This document shows positions 9,001 through 14,914 of a stretch of 28,031 bases of DNA, in pieces (the first letter of the stretch is position 1; every line of letters starts with the position of its first letter). The DNA lies in IMG/VR virus record IMGVR_UViG_3300020281_000105, positions 1-28,031 of that record; one strand, 5' to 3'. The notes beneath the pieces are model-generated. The model worked only from the letters and a program-made list of their open reading frames with translations. It did no database searches and was not told where the DNA came from. This stretch comes from a virus. The position numbers and the translations under genes were made by a program.

Positions 9001-11331
9001 ACAAACGCATCTAACCTATCTGCAGGAACATTACCAGCTGCAAGACTTGCAAACCAAATATATGCAATATCCATATCTGGTACTGCTGACACCGCAAACA
9101 GAATCTTTAACGAGACCTCATCACTTACATCAAACCCATCTCCTGCACAAGCTGCAAATGGTCTTGGTGCTGCACTAAGAAATAACGCTGCTACTGGTCT
9201 AACAGATGGTGGAACTACACATGGTATTCTTACATACAGACGTGAAGCAACTGGTAGTGCTGCAATACAACTTGCATTCACAGATAATGATAATCTTTGG
9301 TTAAGAGGTAACTCTGGTGGTAACGCTGTATATGGTAACTGGTATAAGATCTGGTCTGGATTTAATGATGGTGCTGGCAGTGGATTAGATGCTGATAAAT
9401 TAGATGGTTCACAAGGACTATGGTATCAGTCTGGTTATAACGTAGGTGACACTCGTGCAGGAATTCATCCTATCGGTGATATGTTCTTACCAGAAGTTCT
9501 TGGTCAGAACAAAATCGTATTTGAGAATTTCTATCTTAATGATAGTGGTTTAAAATATACACTTTACATTCCTAACTTCCACTGTGCTACTGGTACTGGT
9601 GGTAACATTACCAACGGTGGAACATTTACTATCTACTCTGATGTAGGTGCAACCAATAACATTGGTTCTATCGTAGTTGATTCCAATGGTGTTCAAGAAC
9701 TTACTCATACATCTGGTGAGATATATTCATTAGTTACAGGTACAATTAACTTTGTTGGTTCTAACACTAACGCAAACATTTACGTCTTCGGTCCTAATCC
9801 TGGTACTAAGTGGACTGTATCATCATCCAATTTAATTAACAGTGGTTCTAGCACACTGATTGGCATGAGCGACGCAGCAGCTGGTGCTAAATTACAGATT
9901 GGTAAAGCATCAGTTTCTACAACTCCAACATTAGATTTCCGTTCTAGTGGTTCTGCCACAAACTATGACGTTCAAATGATCGTCTCTGGTGGTAACTCTA
10001 ACGATGGAAATGGTACTCTAAGATTTAATGCAGGTGACTTAACTGTCAATGGTAATACTATATGGCATGCAGGTAACGATGGCTCATCATCTCAGCTAGA
10101 CGCTCATTACTTAGATGGATTTACACAATCAACATCTGCTACTGCAAATACAATTGCACGTAGAGATTCAAATGGTAACTTAGCAATTAATGACTTAGCT
10201 GCTGACCAAGGTACATTTGTAAACACAGGTACTTCTATTCTTGATCTTGCAGATGGTAATGGTATTACTATTGGTAAGGCAACAACTAACGTATTATCAA
10301 TAAAAGGTAAGCAATCATCCTCCGTTGGTTATATAAGATTTGGTAATGACAGTAATTCCTTTGGTTGGAACGGAACTCACTTATCATACAATAATGTATA
10401 CTTCCGTAACGGACGTTTAGGTATTGGTGATGACAATCCTGGTATATCATTACAATCTACTGGAGACGCTGCCTTTGGTACAACAAGTAGAGGTGCTAAC
10501 ACATACGTTAGAGCATTAGCTGGTGACTCTTATCAGTGTGGTTTTGAAGCATATGGTAATAACCAAGGAACAGGTTACTTATATGTTGGACAATCAAATG
10601 TTTATGGTGGTGGTATTGCATACAATGGTGATAACTCTCCATCTGCATTTGGTTCTGAGCAAGGTGATGACATCACATTCTACAGAAGAAACAATGGTGT
10701 AGATAGTAGAGTTGCTAAGTATCGTTATGATGATTCTACATTCCACTTCTTTGGACAGGTTAGATCAAGAGTTGCACAAGGAACTGCACCATTTGTAGTT
10801 GCTTCTACTACAGTTGTTGCTAACCTAAACGCAGACTTACTTGATGGTTATAGTGCAACTAACCTACCATACTTCTCTGCTCAAATTAACGGATGGAGAA
10901 ATAGTTCTGAGGGTCAACCAAGATTCTACTTTGCTAATAATGCTGCTACATACTTTAGAACTGGTACTGACTTCTACTATAGAAATGATGCAAATACTGG
11001 TATAGGCTCACTTAATGACAATGGTTGTTGGACATTCTATAATGGTGGTGACACAGTACAATCAACATACGGTTTACAAGTTAACCAGTTAAATGGTATT
11101 AACCTTAATGCATCTGAAGGACTATCATCTGGACAGAAGAGCACAGTTCTAAGAGCATCAGGTGATAAACAGTGGATAGATAGTTACGGTGTATTCAAGA
11201 GAAATAGAAATACATGTAGTGAAAGCATTACAATTACAAACTCAGATAACTGTATGACCGCTGGTCCAATCACTATAAATAATGGCGTAACCATAACTGT
11301 AAATGATGGTGGTTCATGGAGTGTAGTATAG
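1..11331 (+). CDS. Giant mosaic tail-fibre / virion structural protein (5' end outside window)
   Basis: The frame is open from base 1 with no stop until TAG at 11329-11331, so the gene starts upstream and at least 3776 residues are visible. The TTG at 238 is only an internal codon. Visible order: a beta-helix entry region (about 100-480) with the motif DNPISLPRNCSLVGD; 'TGD...Y...YYV..VD.NTI.L' modules near 1010-1160, 1290-1440 and 7320-7560; helical GGN modules and YPR..DP repeats (2779-5760); a beta-helix-like stretch with SPYIQNSSLISFLGG and SVTNSASNFGTF (about 5980-6400); GGxGY repeats (7730-8710); LDG fibre motifs (8958-10870); a pyocin-knob-like segment ending GNWYKIWSG (about 9190-9360); and a C-terminus ending ITINNGVTITVNDGGSW. 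These features are typical of long fibre or side proteins of marine T4-like phages. A role in host surface contact is inferred from the mosaic adhesin architecture and from the adjoining adhesin genes. The exact T4 counterpart is not identifiable. Confidence 0.8.
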   Translation, partial: DTDVTSPTFGQTFYPTADTPPLTDQSRRLATTDFVYKVATNDTGGRVYVSQTIGSDLNDGRSAARPVATIKKAAQIAYGLQKATPDPSDEYVTLIVSGGEYLEDNPISLPRNCSLVGDNLRRVIVRPQNQDRHMIKASNETYIFGVVFRDALQNSSDPQSSVIHTWKYAFVFDDKQRLYYEPELKQIPAVPGDKFRGENIFSITFANHTGSNTTLEVGDFVQGGSSGTLGKIQTVTFTGPVASPYSTGNVTVLITSGINDVFQDAEKVFYDNVAANIITDLNNAGVSDRFDVADAESLRPELETISNQIYQHTVNSERETIAFSADSTKVDLTTDRITITGHSIKTGDQLYYQKDENTAALGGLIDSTAYYARKVDANTIELYDTWANATATVTVTTGRKDITSESPDDKLHLFTTGKIMPESNNIFIDTHGFNTGDGVIYRSSKMGDVAGLTDGTTYYVYVENANWIRLAASAANATQKTAAGADDPITVPITGTGLGYQRFDIATKLLSVVNIDTSLATQATYNGPIINTAPTAFHDYEVGQEVILYGFQSSAINFGASTNTSWSLASGLVTVTVSNVSNSLTTALFGNWATLGECGLQFNFSGAGSEALSKTYLMGEFSTGSGTPTLPNNSALGMGYARYNSSNTTITFVLKVADIQSTTNTATATGSTVSILDNTSDLNGRKYITHRIERADGYSTQFVVRGEFSNVGASVNPTGDQSVIASNNYVLASLRNSPYGFTKISQTDRFRDGAESIRANQEFIAQEAYGYVKSHHEKSSTSGSNLVIGPTTFSNVGMRIASPITKWSVSYNKLIVKVNTGHNLTPAYTVTIAGSATAAINGTWPIDDIYDHREFTLDLGTTATDLNGSTGTDGTYEDVRKPFRTPNSFPVNNKQSDAADAIARNAELIAEVAVKKMIADTGYSVPTGTQACLDDVQDFLSKSLYHNLKWGGNDRVYDAANYFLKEVTTSSQSKYIAAFNNARDYAIKVLRNLPILRHPHSTIAQQYELTTQDNPVNNQVIDGANLINANNLFIAEEAVERFVSKLIDVPVVATGGSGASSTITINALNGTTPTNTSPHTFQGLATYQFTPTGAVYNPITGFMDLTITGHPFVDGDRIKIAANSLTFKCGKDGNTANKTYPRTTDPYYDKWIGVQKVDANTIKVNVGPALTDATTHTFQSATANAIERAAVFNDVGFTQHTVTGANYEPVTGKLTVTIPDHGFTDGEKVQIANSSITFKCDMDDNYSLHSYPRATDPAANSWLTVANSTQNTFEVNVGTSLPVTFTPTNASYDPTTGLMEITIGNHNLSQGTSVKLSTGAITFKCNEDNYATEHPYPRTLIDVHTATTGTTYNPTTGIMNITTTAAHGMRTGDWVKIADDSLTFSCGYNGATGSAAEKTYPRSTDPISGQWQKVTVVDATNFTLQVLDSTPSTNTDAHTFVSAVANGITQKRDRSNDTAIPITATTGTTITLDVGKSSNTTNHTFQSALNNSVVTGGNYTHTFISATTNGLKRATSSTINSYNSAVAGGGASNTYNPTTGDMVLVVGANSLSAPTTHTPSTAAFNPTLGILTITISNHGFSAGDKIKLANNAITFNNGILPGAVGGPSDKWINIFNVTQNTFDVKIGTGSGSWTFSSALTDGVSYATSVVRIAQESLQWSCTHGDQSTKKYPRSTDPLLSPGFTIPNHNQDCKDDVSDVCRAVAYNLGHGGNDAVYDHAGYFVGTPHVDGEEFEARAVFELASNITQQIISNETVNVIGWHGYTQTKDLTITVSGDGCASHKSTVDTLFSIVEQAIVNDSLSHATDTAATNPTCSDVVSAVTTFFSTLTTALGSDGAYGNLDGVTRTFSPGDQQCLDDILHILRAFQYDLRYGGNSSIVEAANKYISSGAIAHVTEEVDYTRAIFAYAKELAIKAIRNDLEPGFYSQITPVGLGSTTVDPSAPECANVVSALTTNWGILDNVLSSATLYTGTITAPDPVITEQDGNKYSFPLGNVFLDLPVIEASPYIQNSSLISFLGGSGCEIDGAKVATPNVPRPGLKQNAQGNTVAQFDPQGKSMVANAFTIICFGGTAYNVTNDGYTQLVSVFAIFCQDGILVQSGGYASVTNSASNFGTFSLRATGFRAEAYSFDVGVIDSIVNDVDGNGVPTGRQVIQVSGTTLTNIPVEDYIIKIDGTTLTNPAVETIILETNVISGAPGSQIVAKITTNISMSYTDSSNGTVYSYAANNLNLLAGKTIRFHRPSVCNSSSHTWEFSGSGNTYAALPQNGGFGLGSAYEAAEQNFGQVYTSGTNEFGDFKVGNFVTIFNRTGAISFVGTVSISELSSIKIVGGAITITGFSDDDNLGGTFASDALLPTQASVRDYISNNLGPYLNQPFSTNAVPSALVQLTSNGKINIDQIPALRPFNITSVASTAERLAIEDANAGDIAIETTSTTFSVAPASVNTSNNQITITNHGVSTGDQLTYTAGTTAIGGLSTATVYYVIKVDDNTIKLATTTSNATNGQAVPLSGQGSGTHSFETAGTAVSYILENDLESQFLAFTPNSAYQFTNGDIIAGSSTTARGTVTNYNDGLIFNFVISDGGSQYSGDFALTISAPDDTSNGVQAAATANVTSGVVTKVTITNPGKGYYSQPTVQVQTSPGGASNNAVVAAQIEGRVNINIANAIKFDAGDFILDQALANLGTGTYSQTGTTITITENTHNLSNASLVYLDFTSGTAADGFYTISLINSNQYSVTATTSATTSGNFNRKRIIDLSRVINTSASTAANWTQLTSTNIDASNIVAGTIDPERMANKGTANSYTFLRGDSSWEYAVQSLRPTTQDALLVNGSVTDSSYIDSITITNGGTGYTDGTYQNLPMEGGNVSVSDDGVARATYVVSSGVITSATVTDSGTGYTAGFSVVIPSELGGGSSGALTAVKGTINRAFGNLEIDIRKGDNLTPNATTFGNYGVFRFRKDVANQALGNQDEGGFVIDNDGQVRLDQGPGSELNADKLDGNDGSFYTNASNLSAGTLPAARLANQIYAISISGTADTANRIFNETSSLTSNPSPAQAANGLGAALRNNAATGLTDGGTTHGILTYRREATGSAAIQLAFTDNDNLWLRGNSGGNAVYGNWYKIWSGFNDGAGSGLDADKLDGSQGLWYQSGYNVGDTRAGIHPIGDMFLPEVLGQNKIVFENFYLNDSGLKYTLYIPNFHCATGTGGNITNGGTFTIYSDVGATNNIGSIVVDSNGVQELTHTSGEIYSLVTGTINFVGSNTNANIYVFGPNPGTKWTVSSSNLINSGSSTLIGMSDAAAGAKLQIGKASVSTTPTLDFRSSGSATNYDVQMIVSGGNSNDGNGTLRFNAGDLTVNGNTIWHAGNDGSSSQLDAHYLDGFTQSTSATANTIARRDSNGNLAINDLAADQGTFVNTGTSILDLADGNGITIGKATTNVLSIKGKQSSSVGYIRFGNDSNSFGWNGTHLSYNNVYFRNGRLGIGDDNPGISLQSTGDAAFGTTSRGANTYVRALAGDSYQCGFEAYGNNQGTGYLYVGQSNVYGGGIAYNGDNSPSAFGSEQGDDITFYRRNNGVDSRVAKYRYDDSTFHFFGQVRSRVAQGTAPFVVASTTVVANLNADLLDGYSATNLPYFSAQINGWRNSSEGQPRFYFANNAATYFRTGTDFYYRNDANTGIGSLNDNGCWTFYNGGDTVQSTYGLQVNQLNGINLNASEGLSSGQKSTVLRASGDKQWIDSYGVFKRNRNTCSESITITNSDNCMTAGPITINNGVTITVNDGGSWSVV
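2779..5760 (+). repeat. Three dispersed 'C-DD ... GGN' helical modules in the giant fibre gene
   Basis: Three copies of an alpha-helical-looking module lie near 2779-3000, 5060-5290 and 5548-5760. Each begins with a Cys followed by DD (ACLDDVQDFL, DCKDDVSDVC, QCLDDILHIL), continues to a Tyr-x-Leu segment and an exact GGN tripeptide (WGGNDRVYDAA, HGGNDAVYDHA, YGGNSSIVEAA), and ends in a longer helix. The first copy sits before the YPR array and the other two after it. They look like helical connectors between beta-rich segments, but I recognise no named domain. Confidence 0.55.
3268..5070 (+). repeat. YPR..DP repeat array inside the giant fibre gene
   Basis: At the protein level there are about six related units of 65 to 100 residues. 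The consensus is roughly YNPTTGxMxITI, then HGFxxGDxVKIAxxSLTF, then an acidic loop, then YPRxTDP and a strand such as VNVGxxxxHTFQSA. Units begin near 3268, 3592, 3841, 4041 and 4600. The last one is interrupted by another unit (about 4660-4945) before its second half resumes at about 4949. The array reads as tandem beta-rich modules that lengthen the fibre. No named family is recognised. Confidence 0.7.
8958..10870 (+). repeat. Four ADKLDG-type fibre motifs in the C-terminal part of the giant gene
   Basis: Four short motifs recur near 8961 (NADKLDGNDGSFYTNASNL), 9388 (LDADKLDGSQGLWYQ), 10096 (LDAHYLDGFTQSTSA) and 10830 (LNADLLDGYSATNLPYF). The D-x-LDG core followed by an aromatic or small residue is common in phage fibre shafts and usually marks boundaries between repeated shaft modules. 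Here the spacing is irregular (about 430 to 730 bp), so larger domains sit between them, including the pyocin-knob-like one. Confidence 0.6.
11274..11281 (+). promoter_or_regulatory. T4-like late promoter candidate (TATAAATA)
   Basis: The octamer TATAAATA is a full match to the T4 late promoter consensus and lies 55 bp upstream of the ATG of adhesin A, inside the last codons of the giant fibre gene. In T4 this element is read by the gp33/gp55/gp45-modified host polymerase. In DNA this AT-rich a couple of chance matches are expected in 28 kb, so position is the main support. Confidence 0.4.
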
Positions 11332-11335
11332 AAAG

Positions 11336-12283
11336 ATGAGTACTTTATCGTTACATGATTTACAAGGATTTTCAACCTACAGTAATACTGTAAGGGTTCC
11401 TAGTGGTCATACTTTTCAAGTAGATGGAAGATTAAAAATTCCACAAGGGACTACATCTAATAGACCTGGTTCTCCTGCAAATGGTGAATTGTATTATAAT
11501 ACAACTATTGGTCAATTGGAAACTTATATTCAAGATGGTTGGGTGGCTCTTGCTAATGCTGCAACTGGTACTAGATCAGATGCACCTCTAGCTAAATCTA
11601 CTGATCTTCTTACAATAAATCCAAATGCCACAACAGGTTGGTATTGGTTAGATATTAATGGTGTTTCTACTAACGTCTGGATTGATACAGTATATCGTAG
11701 TGGTGGTTGGGTTCTAGTTCTATGTAATAGAAGGGGAACTGGTGGAATGACTGGTTTAACCTACTCTAATGGAACTTCATATCAGGTTAACTACAGAGGA
11801 GAGTACGGAGATGGAAAGAACTTAGGTGCATTTAATATGTGCATGGGTCTTCCAATGTGGTCTTCTATTATTGCTGATAATCCTGGCACTGGACAAGTTG
11901 CTCAATTTGTAGCTACTAGTGCTATGGAATTAGGTAATACTGGTGGTCATAGTAAACGTCAATATTGGAATTGGAATGGTGCATGGGTCAATAGCTTTGC
12001 AGCATCTGGAGCTAGTGGTGAGGTCGTAGAATTAGGATCGCCTGGATCTGGACAATATGATTATTGGACTGTCTATGGTTCATATGGTTATAACTTTACC
12101 ACCACTGATGATGACAATGATACATATGGTGGTAACTGTGCCAACTTATATAATGCAAATCCATGGTGGTACAATGCTTGTTGGTCAGGAAACATGTTTG
12201 CTGGCGGTCCTTATCAGGATGCACCTTATTGGTATAGTTCTGGTGGAGACCATCATAATTATGGAGCTATGTACGTAAAATGA
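11336..12283 (+). CDS. Adhesin A: fibre-type N-terminus plus fibrinogen-like (FReD) C-terminal domain
   Basis: This 315-residue protein starts at ATG 11336, four bases after the fibre gene stop. Residues 20-72 are a fibre-type module (KIPQGTTSNRPGSPANGELY, then LETYIQDGWVAL) shared with the two later adhesins. Residues about 97-315 match the layout and length (about 215 aa) of fibrinogen-related domains: GWYWLDINGV for the 'GxYxIxPxG' opening, GGWVLVLCNRR for 'GGGWTVxQRR', an acidic DDDND at 258-262 where FReDs bind calcium, then NCAN (C268), WWYNAC (277-282) and SGNMFAGGPY for 'NCA..WWY..C..SNLNG.Y'. The C268/C282 pair equals the conserved FReD disulfide. The Cys of the usual 'VYCD' strand is absent. 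Known FReDs are lectins for acetylated sugars, so a receptor-binding role is likely but inferred. The gene overlaps the next one by ATGA. Confidence 0.75.
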   Translation: MSTLSLHDLQGFSTYSNTVRVPSGHTFQVDGRLKIPQGTTSNRPGSPANGELYYNTTIGQLETYIQDGWVALANAATGTRSDAPLAKSTDLLTINPNATTGWYWLDINGVSTNVWIDTVYRSGGWVLVLCNRRGTGGMTGLTYSNGTSYQVNYRGEYGDGKNLGAFNMCMGLPMWSSIIADNPGTGQVAQFVATSAMELGNTGGHSKRQYWNWNGAWVNSFAASGASGEVVELGSPGSGQYDYWTVYGSYGYNFTTTDDDNDTYGGNCANLYNANPWWYNACWSGNMFAGGPYQDAPYWYSSGGDHHNYGAMYVK

Positions 12284-12525
12284 AGTGTACTATTAAGAAA
12301 AATAGAACTACTACTGATCAGCATGGTAACTTGAAATTTATCATGAAATTTTATGATGACTCAGATGTATTTTTACACAGCGTTACTTGGCAGAAAGAAA
12401 TCAATGGAGAGGATAATTCTCTAGATGAATCTGAATGGAATGACTGGAGAGATGATATGCTGAAACAACAAGGCGACATGTACAGTGTTACATGGACTGA
12501 TATAACTGTAACTGAGGACGCTTAA
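12280..12525 (+). CDS. Small protein of unknown function following adhesin A
   Basis: This 81-residue acidic protein begins at an ATG overlapping the adhesin A stop (ATGA), which implies translational coupling. It has no signal peptide, membrane segment or cysteine pair. The N-terminal half has an alternating pattern suggestive of beta strands (NLKFIMKFYDDSDVFLHSV); the C-terminal half is acidic with a helical stretch (DESEWNDWRDDMLKQQ). I do not recognise a family. Its tight coupling to an adhesin gene, and the recurrence of a small ORF after each adhesin here, makes a dedicated chaperone or assembly partner possible, by analogy to tail-fibre assembly proteins. That is inference only. Confidence 0.7.
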   Translation: MKCTIKKNRTTTDQHGNLKFIMKFYDDSDVFLHSVTWQKEINGEDNSLDESEWNDWRDDMLKQQGDMYSVTWTDITVTEDA

Positions 12526-12527
12526 TC

Positions 12528-13439
12528 ATGGCTAGTATTTTAAGAATAGACACTCTACAAAATCTCGCAGGTACTACTGCTGCTACCCTTGAGGGAAATG
12601 GTGGGTTATATGTTGCTAACAGATTTAGACTTCCACAGTTTGCATTTGCAAGCCTTCCATCTAGCGGTGTTAGTGAAGGAGAACTTGTTTATGACACCAC
12701 AAACAAAATGTTAAGATTTTGGACTGGACAGAGATGGTTAGAAGCATCTAAGTCTGGTGGTCTAGGTGAGTCAGAAAGTAATCCTGTTGCTAATGGACAA
12801 GAACTAAGATCTATTGGTATATCAACTAATGGTGATTATTGGTATCAACCAGTTGGTGCAAACTTTTCTATACAATGCTATACAAATTTCAGTTCTCCTG
12901 TTGCTTCTAATAAAGCATGGGTGTTAGTACAGAGAGGTAGAGAAAGCTATCAAAACAAATGGGCATATGCAGGATATAATTACGACAAGTTAGATTCTTC
13001 ATATCTAAATGATAATGGAAATATTGCAGCTGCACCTTCCGATTGGGTTAACTCTCTTATAGGTGGAAACTGGTTAAATCAAAAGATGTTGGTTAACAGA
13101 AATTGTGTTAATGACTCTTATACTTTTGTCGCAACTACTGCAGCAAGTTTCCAATGGAACCAATGTAATGGTGGAACTAGACCAAATGCAAACTGGGCTA
13201 GGTATGGATCTTTCTGGGGTGCAGGTTCTGCAACCAATAGTGACAACAACACTACTTCTTGGACTGATACTAATTACGGTCCAGGTAATAACTGTGGTAG
13301 AAGTTTCAGTTGGCAATGGAACCAACATGGTGGATACCAAGGATGGTCTACTGGATCAACATGTGACCCCTCATGTGGATTTGAATATTCTAGTGAGAAC
13401 CACAGAATTATGAACGCACACGTATACTTTGAATGTTAA
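12528..13439 (+). CDS. Adhesin B: fibre-type N-terminus plus divergent fibrinogen/intelectin-like domain
   Basis: This 303-residue protein starts at ATG 12528, with a GAGGA ribosome-binding sequence about 10 bp upstream. Residues 28-72 repeat the adhesin N-terminal module in looser form (RFRLPQFAFASLPSSGVSEG, then MLRFWTGQRWLEA). From about residue 95 it resembles the start of a fibrinogen-related domain: STNGDYWYQP, then FSIQCYTNF (C117 at the 'VYCD' position) and AWVLVQRGRES at the 'GGGWTVxQRR' position. The C-terminal half lacks the DxDND/NCA/WWY block and instead has GNWARYGSFWGAG-like text (ANWARYGSFWGAGSATNSDN) and ends SSENHRIMNAHVYFEC, closer to intelectins. Seven cysteines lie between 117 and 303. 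A lectin-like receptor-binding role is inferred; the fold call is less sure than for adhesin A. Confidence 0.6.
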   Translation: MASILRIDTLQNLAGTTAATLEGNGGLYVANRFRLPQFAFASLPSSGVSEGELVYDTTNKMLRFWTGQRWLEASKSGGLGESESNPVANGQELRSIGISTNGDYWYQPVGANFSIQCYTNFSSPVASNKAWVLVQRGRESYQNKWAYAGYNYDKLDSSYLNDNGNIAAAPSDWVNSLIGGNWLNQKMLVNRNCVNDSYTFVATTAASFQWNQCNGGTRPNANWARYGSFWGAGSATNSDNNTTSWTDTNYGPGNNCGRSFSWQWNQHGGYQGWSTGSTCDPSCGFEYSSENHRIMNAHVYFEC

Positions 13440-13440
13440 G

Positions 13441-13770
13441 ATGACTATTACCGCCAACTATCTTGCATGGAAAGACGATCAGAGTGGGTACGAAGCTGCC
13501 CTTAATCCCGATCAAGGAGTCTCAGATAATACTGCTAAGGAGATGATCCTTCGTGGTCTTATAGAAGAGTGTTATACTCTTAGAAAATCTGAGTACCCTT
13601 CTGCAGGTGATCTTGGTGATGCAATCTATCATCAGTCTCTAGGGGATAATACTAAAATGACAGCTTACAATGCAAAAGTAAAAGCAGTCAAAGATAAATA
13701 TCCACTACCTCCTGTTCCTTCTTCTTATGGGTGGGAACAAACAGCCATGGAACCTGACCACGGAGAATAA
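13441..13770 (+). CDS. Small protein following adhesin B, possible fibre assembly partner
   Basis: I start this 109-residue protein at ATG 13441, one base after the adhesin B stop; an in-frame TTG at 13429 would add four residues but overlaps adhesin B and has no better ribosome site. The protein is mostly polar and helical, with no membrane segment. The stretch YPSAGDLGDAIYHQ (52-65) followed by VKDKYPLP (83-90) resembles the 'YP..GDQLDA.wh ... VK.kYPkP' pattern seen in small proteins of phage tail-fibre regions (XkdW-like and relatives). That pattern and its place between two adhesin genes suggest an adhesin or fibre assembly partner. The match is short, so the function stays tentative. Confidence 0.65.
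   Translation: MTITANYLAWKDDQSGYEAALNPDQGVSDNTAKEMILRGLIEECYTLRKSEYPSAGDLGDAIYHQSLGDNTKMTAYNAKVKAVKDKYPLPPVPSSYGWEQTAMEPDHGE
13693..13700 (+). promoter_or_regulatory. Late promoter-like octamer (GATAAATA) upstream of adhesin C
   Basis: This seven-of-eight match to TATAAATA lies 79 bp upstream of the ATG of adhesin C, at a distance that would leave a leader of about 65 nt. It lies within the coding sequence of the preceding small gene, so chance occurrence is possible. Confidence 0.3.
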
Positions 13771-13773
13771 ATA
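13766..13773 (+). promoter_or_regulatory. Late promoter-like octamer (AATAAATA) at the adhesin C start
   Basis: This octamer spans the stop codon of the preceding gene and ends five bases before the ATG at 13779. A transcript from here would be nearly leaderless, so the upstream copy at 13693 is the better promoter candidate and this one may be fortuitous. Confidence 0.2.
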
Positions 13774-13778
13774 AAGTT

Positions 13779-14912
13779 ATGTCAACTCTTAACACTGGTA
13801 ACATTTCTGGAGATCCGTCATTCAATACGACTGGTGCGGTAAAACTTCCTGTGGGATCTACAGGTCAGAGACCTGGCTCACCACGTGAGGGAGATCTCAG
13901 ATACAATAATTCTATAAGTCAATTAGAAATTTATGCTAATGGTCTTTGGCATGCTATAGGAGGTGTGCTATCACCTTTTACTGCAACTTTCTATTCTCTC
14001 TTCAGTAGTCCAAATAGAACAGCTCCTACATCCGTAGGTTCTTATTATAACAGCAGTCCACTTAGCGGAAACGTTTCACTTAGTGGTGGTAAACAAGCTT
14101 GGTCAGTTCCCTCATCTGGATGGTATAGATTTAATGCATATGGTGCACAGGGTGGAACTAATCAATACTATCAAGGAGGAGGAGGTGCTCGTATTCAAGG
14201 AGACTTTTTCCTAGAGCAAGGAGAAGTTATTAATGTATTATGTGGTTCTGCAGGTGTAGGTCCTACCTATGAGGATTGCGACTGCGGTGGTGGCGGTGGA
14301 ACTTATGTCGTCAAGGCAAGTGGAAACAATGTATCCGACATCCTTTTAATCGCTGCAGGTGGTGGCGGTGCTAGTAATGGAGGATTTAACAGTCAAGGTT
14401 GTGGAAATAGAACTCAAAATACTACTACAGGTGCTTGTGGAAAAGATGGTAGTGCTTCTGTAAATGGACTAGATGGTCGTGCAGGTAGAGGTGGTACTGG
14501 AGGATATGCTGGCGACAGAGCATTGAGTGGATCTAACAGAGGTAATCCTGGTGGCGGTTTCTATGGTGGTGGATTTAGTTATTCACAAAACCCAACATGG
14601 AGTGAAACTAGAGCTGGACAATCTTATATGGATGGTTCTCTAGGTGGCACAGCAAACCAAAGTGATTCCTTTGGTGGATTTGGTGGCGGTGGCGGTGGTC
14701 ACGGTAACTGCTTCATCTCAGGTGGAGGTGGCGGTGGCTACAATGGTGGAGGTTGTGAAGTACAATACTCCTCATATCATGGTGGACAAGGTGGAGGATC
14801 CATCAATAACGGTGTCAACAAGGTTGGACAAAGTGGTGTAAATTATAATGGAAATGCAGCACAAAATGGTAATCAAGGATACTGTGAAGTAACAAAAATT
14901 AGTGGTGGTTAA
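13779..14912 (+). CDS. Adhesin C: fibre-type N-terminus plus receptor-kinase-like glycine-rich domain
   Basis: This 377-residue protein has at residues 20-60 the clearest copy of the shared N-terminal module (VKLPVGSTGQRPGSPREGDL, then QLEIYANGLWHAI). From about residue 106 it matches the glycine-rich domain known from ALK/LTK receptors and many secreted proteins (PF12810 type): WSVPSSGWYRFNAYGAQGG, GGGGARIQGDFFL, a 'GE.I.VLCG' strand, GGGGGTYVVKASG, then ILLIAAGGGGASNGG. Poly-glycine runs continue to the C-terminus, which closes with the strand GYCEVTKISGG. Cysteines are concentrated around 155-220 and 311-369. Glycine-rich sheets of this kind also form the receptor-binding tips of gp38-type adhesins of T-even phages, so a host-binding tip is a reasonable inference. 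Confidence 0.75.
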   Translation: MSTLNTGNISGDPSFNTTGAVKLPVGSTGQRPGSPREGDLRYNNSISQLEIYANGLWHAIGGVLSPFTATFYSLFSSPNRTAPTSVGSYYNSSPLSGNVSLSGGKQAWSVPSSGWYRFNAYGAQGGTNQYYQGGGGARIQGDFFLEQGEVINVLCGSAGVGPTYEDCDCGGGGGTYVVKASGNNVSDILLIAAGGGGASNGGFNSQGCGNRTQNTTTGACGKDGSASVNGLDGRAGRGGTGGYAGDRALSGSNRGNPGGGFYGGGFSYSQNPTWSETRAGQSYMDGSLGGTANQSDSFGGFGGGGGGHGNCFISGGGGGGYNGGGCEVQYSSYHGGQGGGSINNGVNKVGQSGVNYNGNAAQNGNQGYCEVTKISGG

Positions 14913-14914
14913 TT

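Noticed and set aside
8997-9281. Minus-strand frame of 94 codons, and other reverse frames of 60 to 140 codons (for example 13074-13340, 26744-27160).
   Set aside because: They lie fully within strongly supported + strand genes, have no recognisable domains and show the skewed composition of shadow frames.
13105-13413. Plus-strand alternative frames inside adhesin and neck genes (such as 13105-13413, 12057-12278, 25872-26171).
   Set aside because: They are low-complexity translations (Leu/Met/Val-rich) of real genes in another frame and have no own ribosome site.
11336-14912. A diversity-generating retroelement acting on the adhesins.
   Set aside because: The tips are fibrinogen-like and glycine-rich, not C-type lectin variable domains, and no reverse transcriptase, template repeat or accessory gene is visible in the window.
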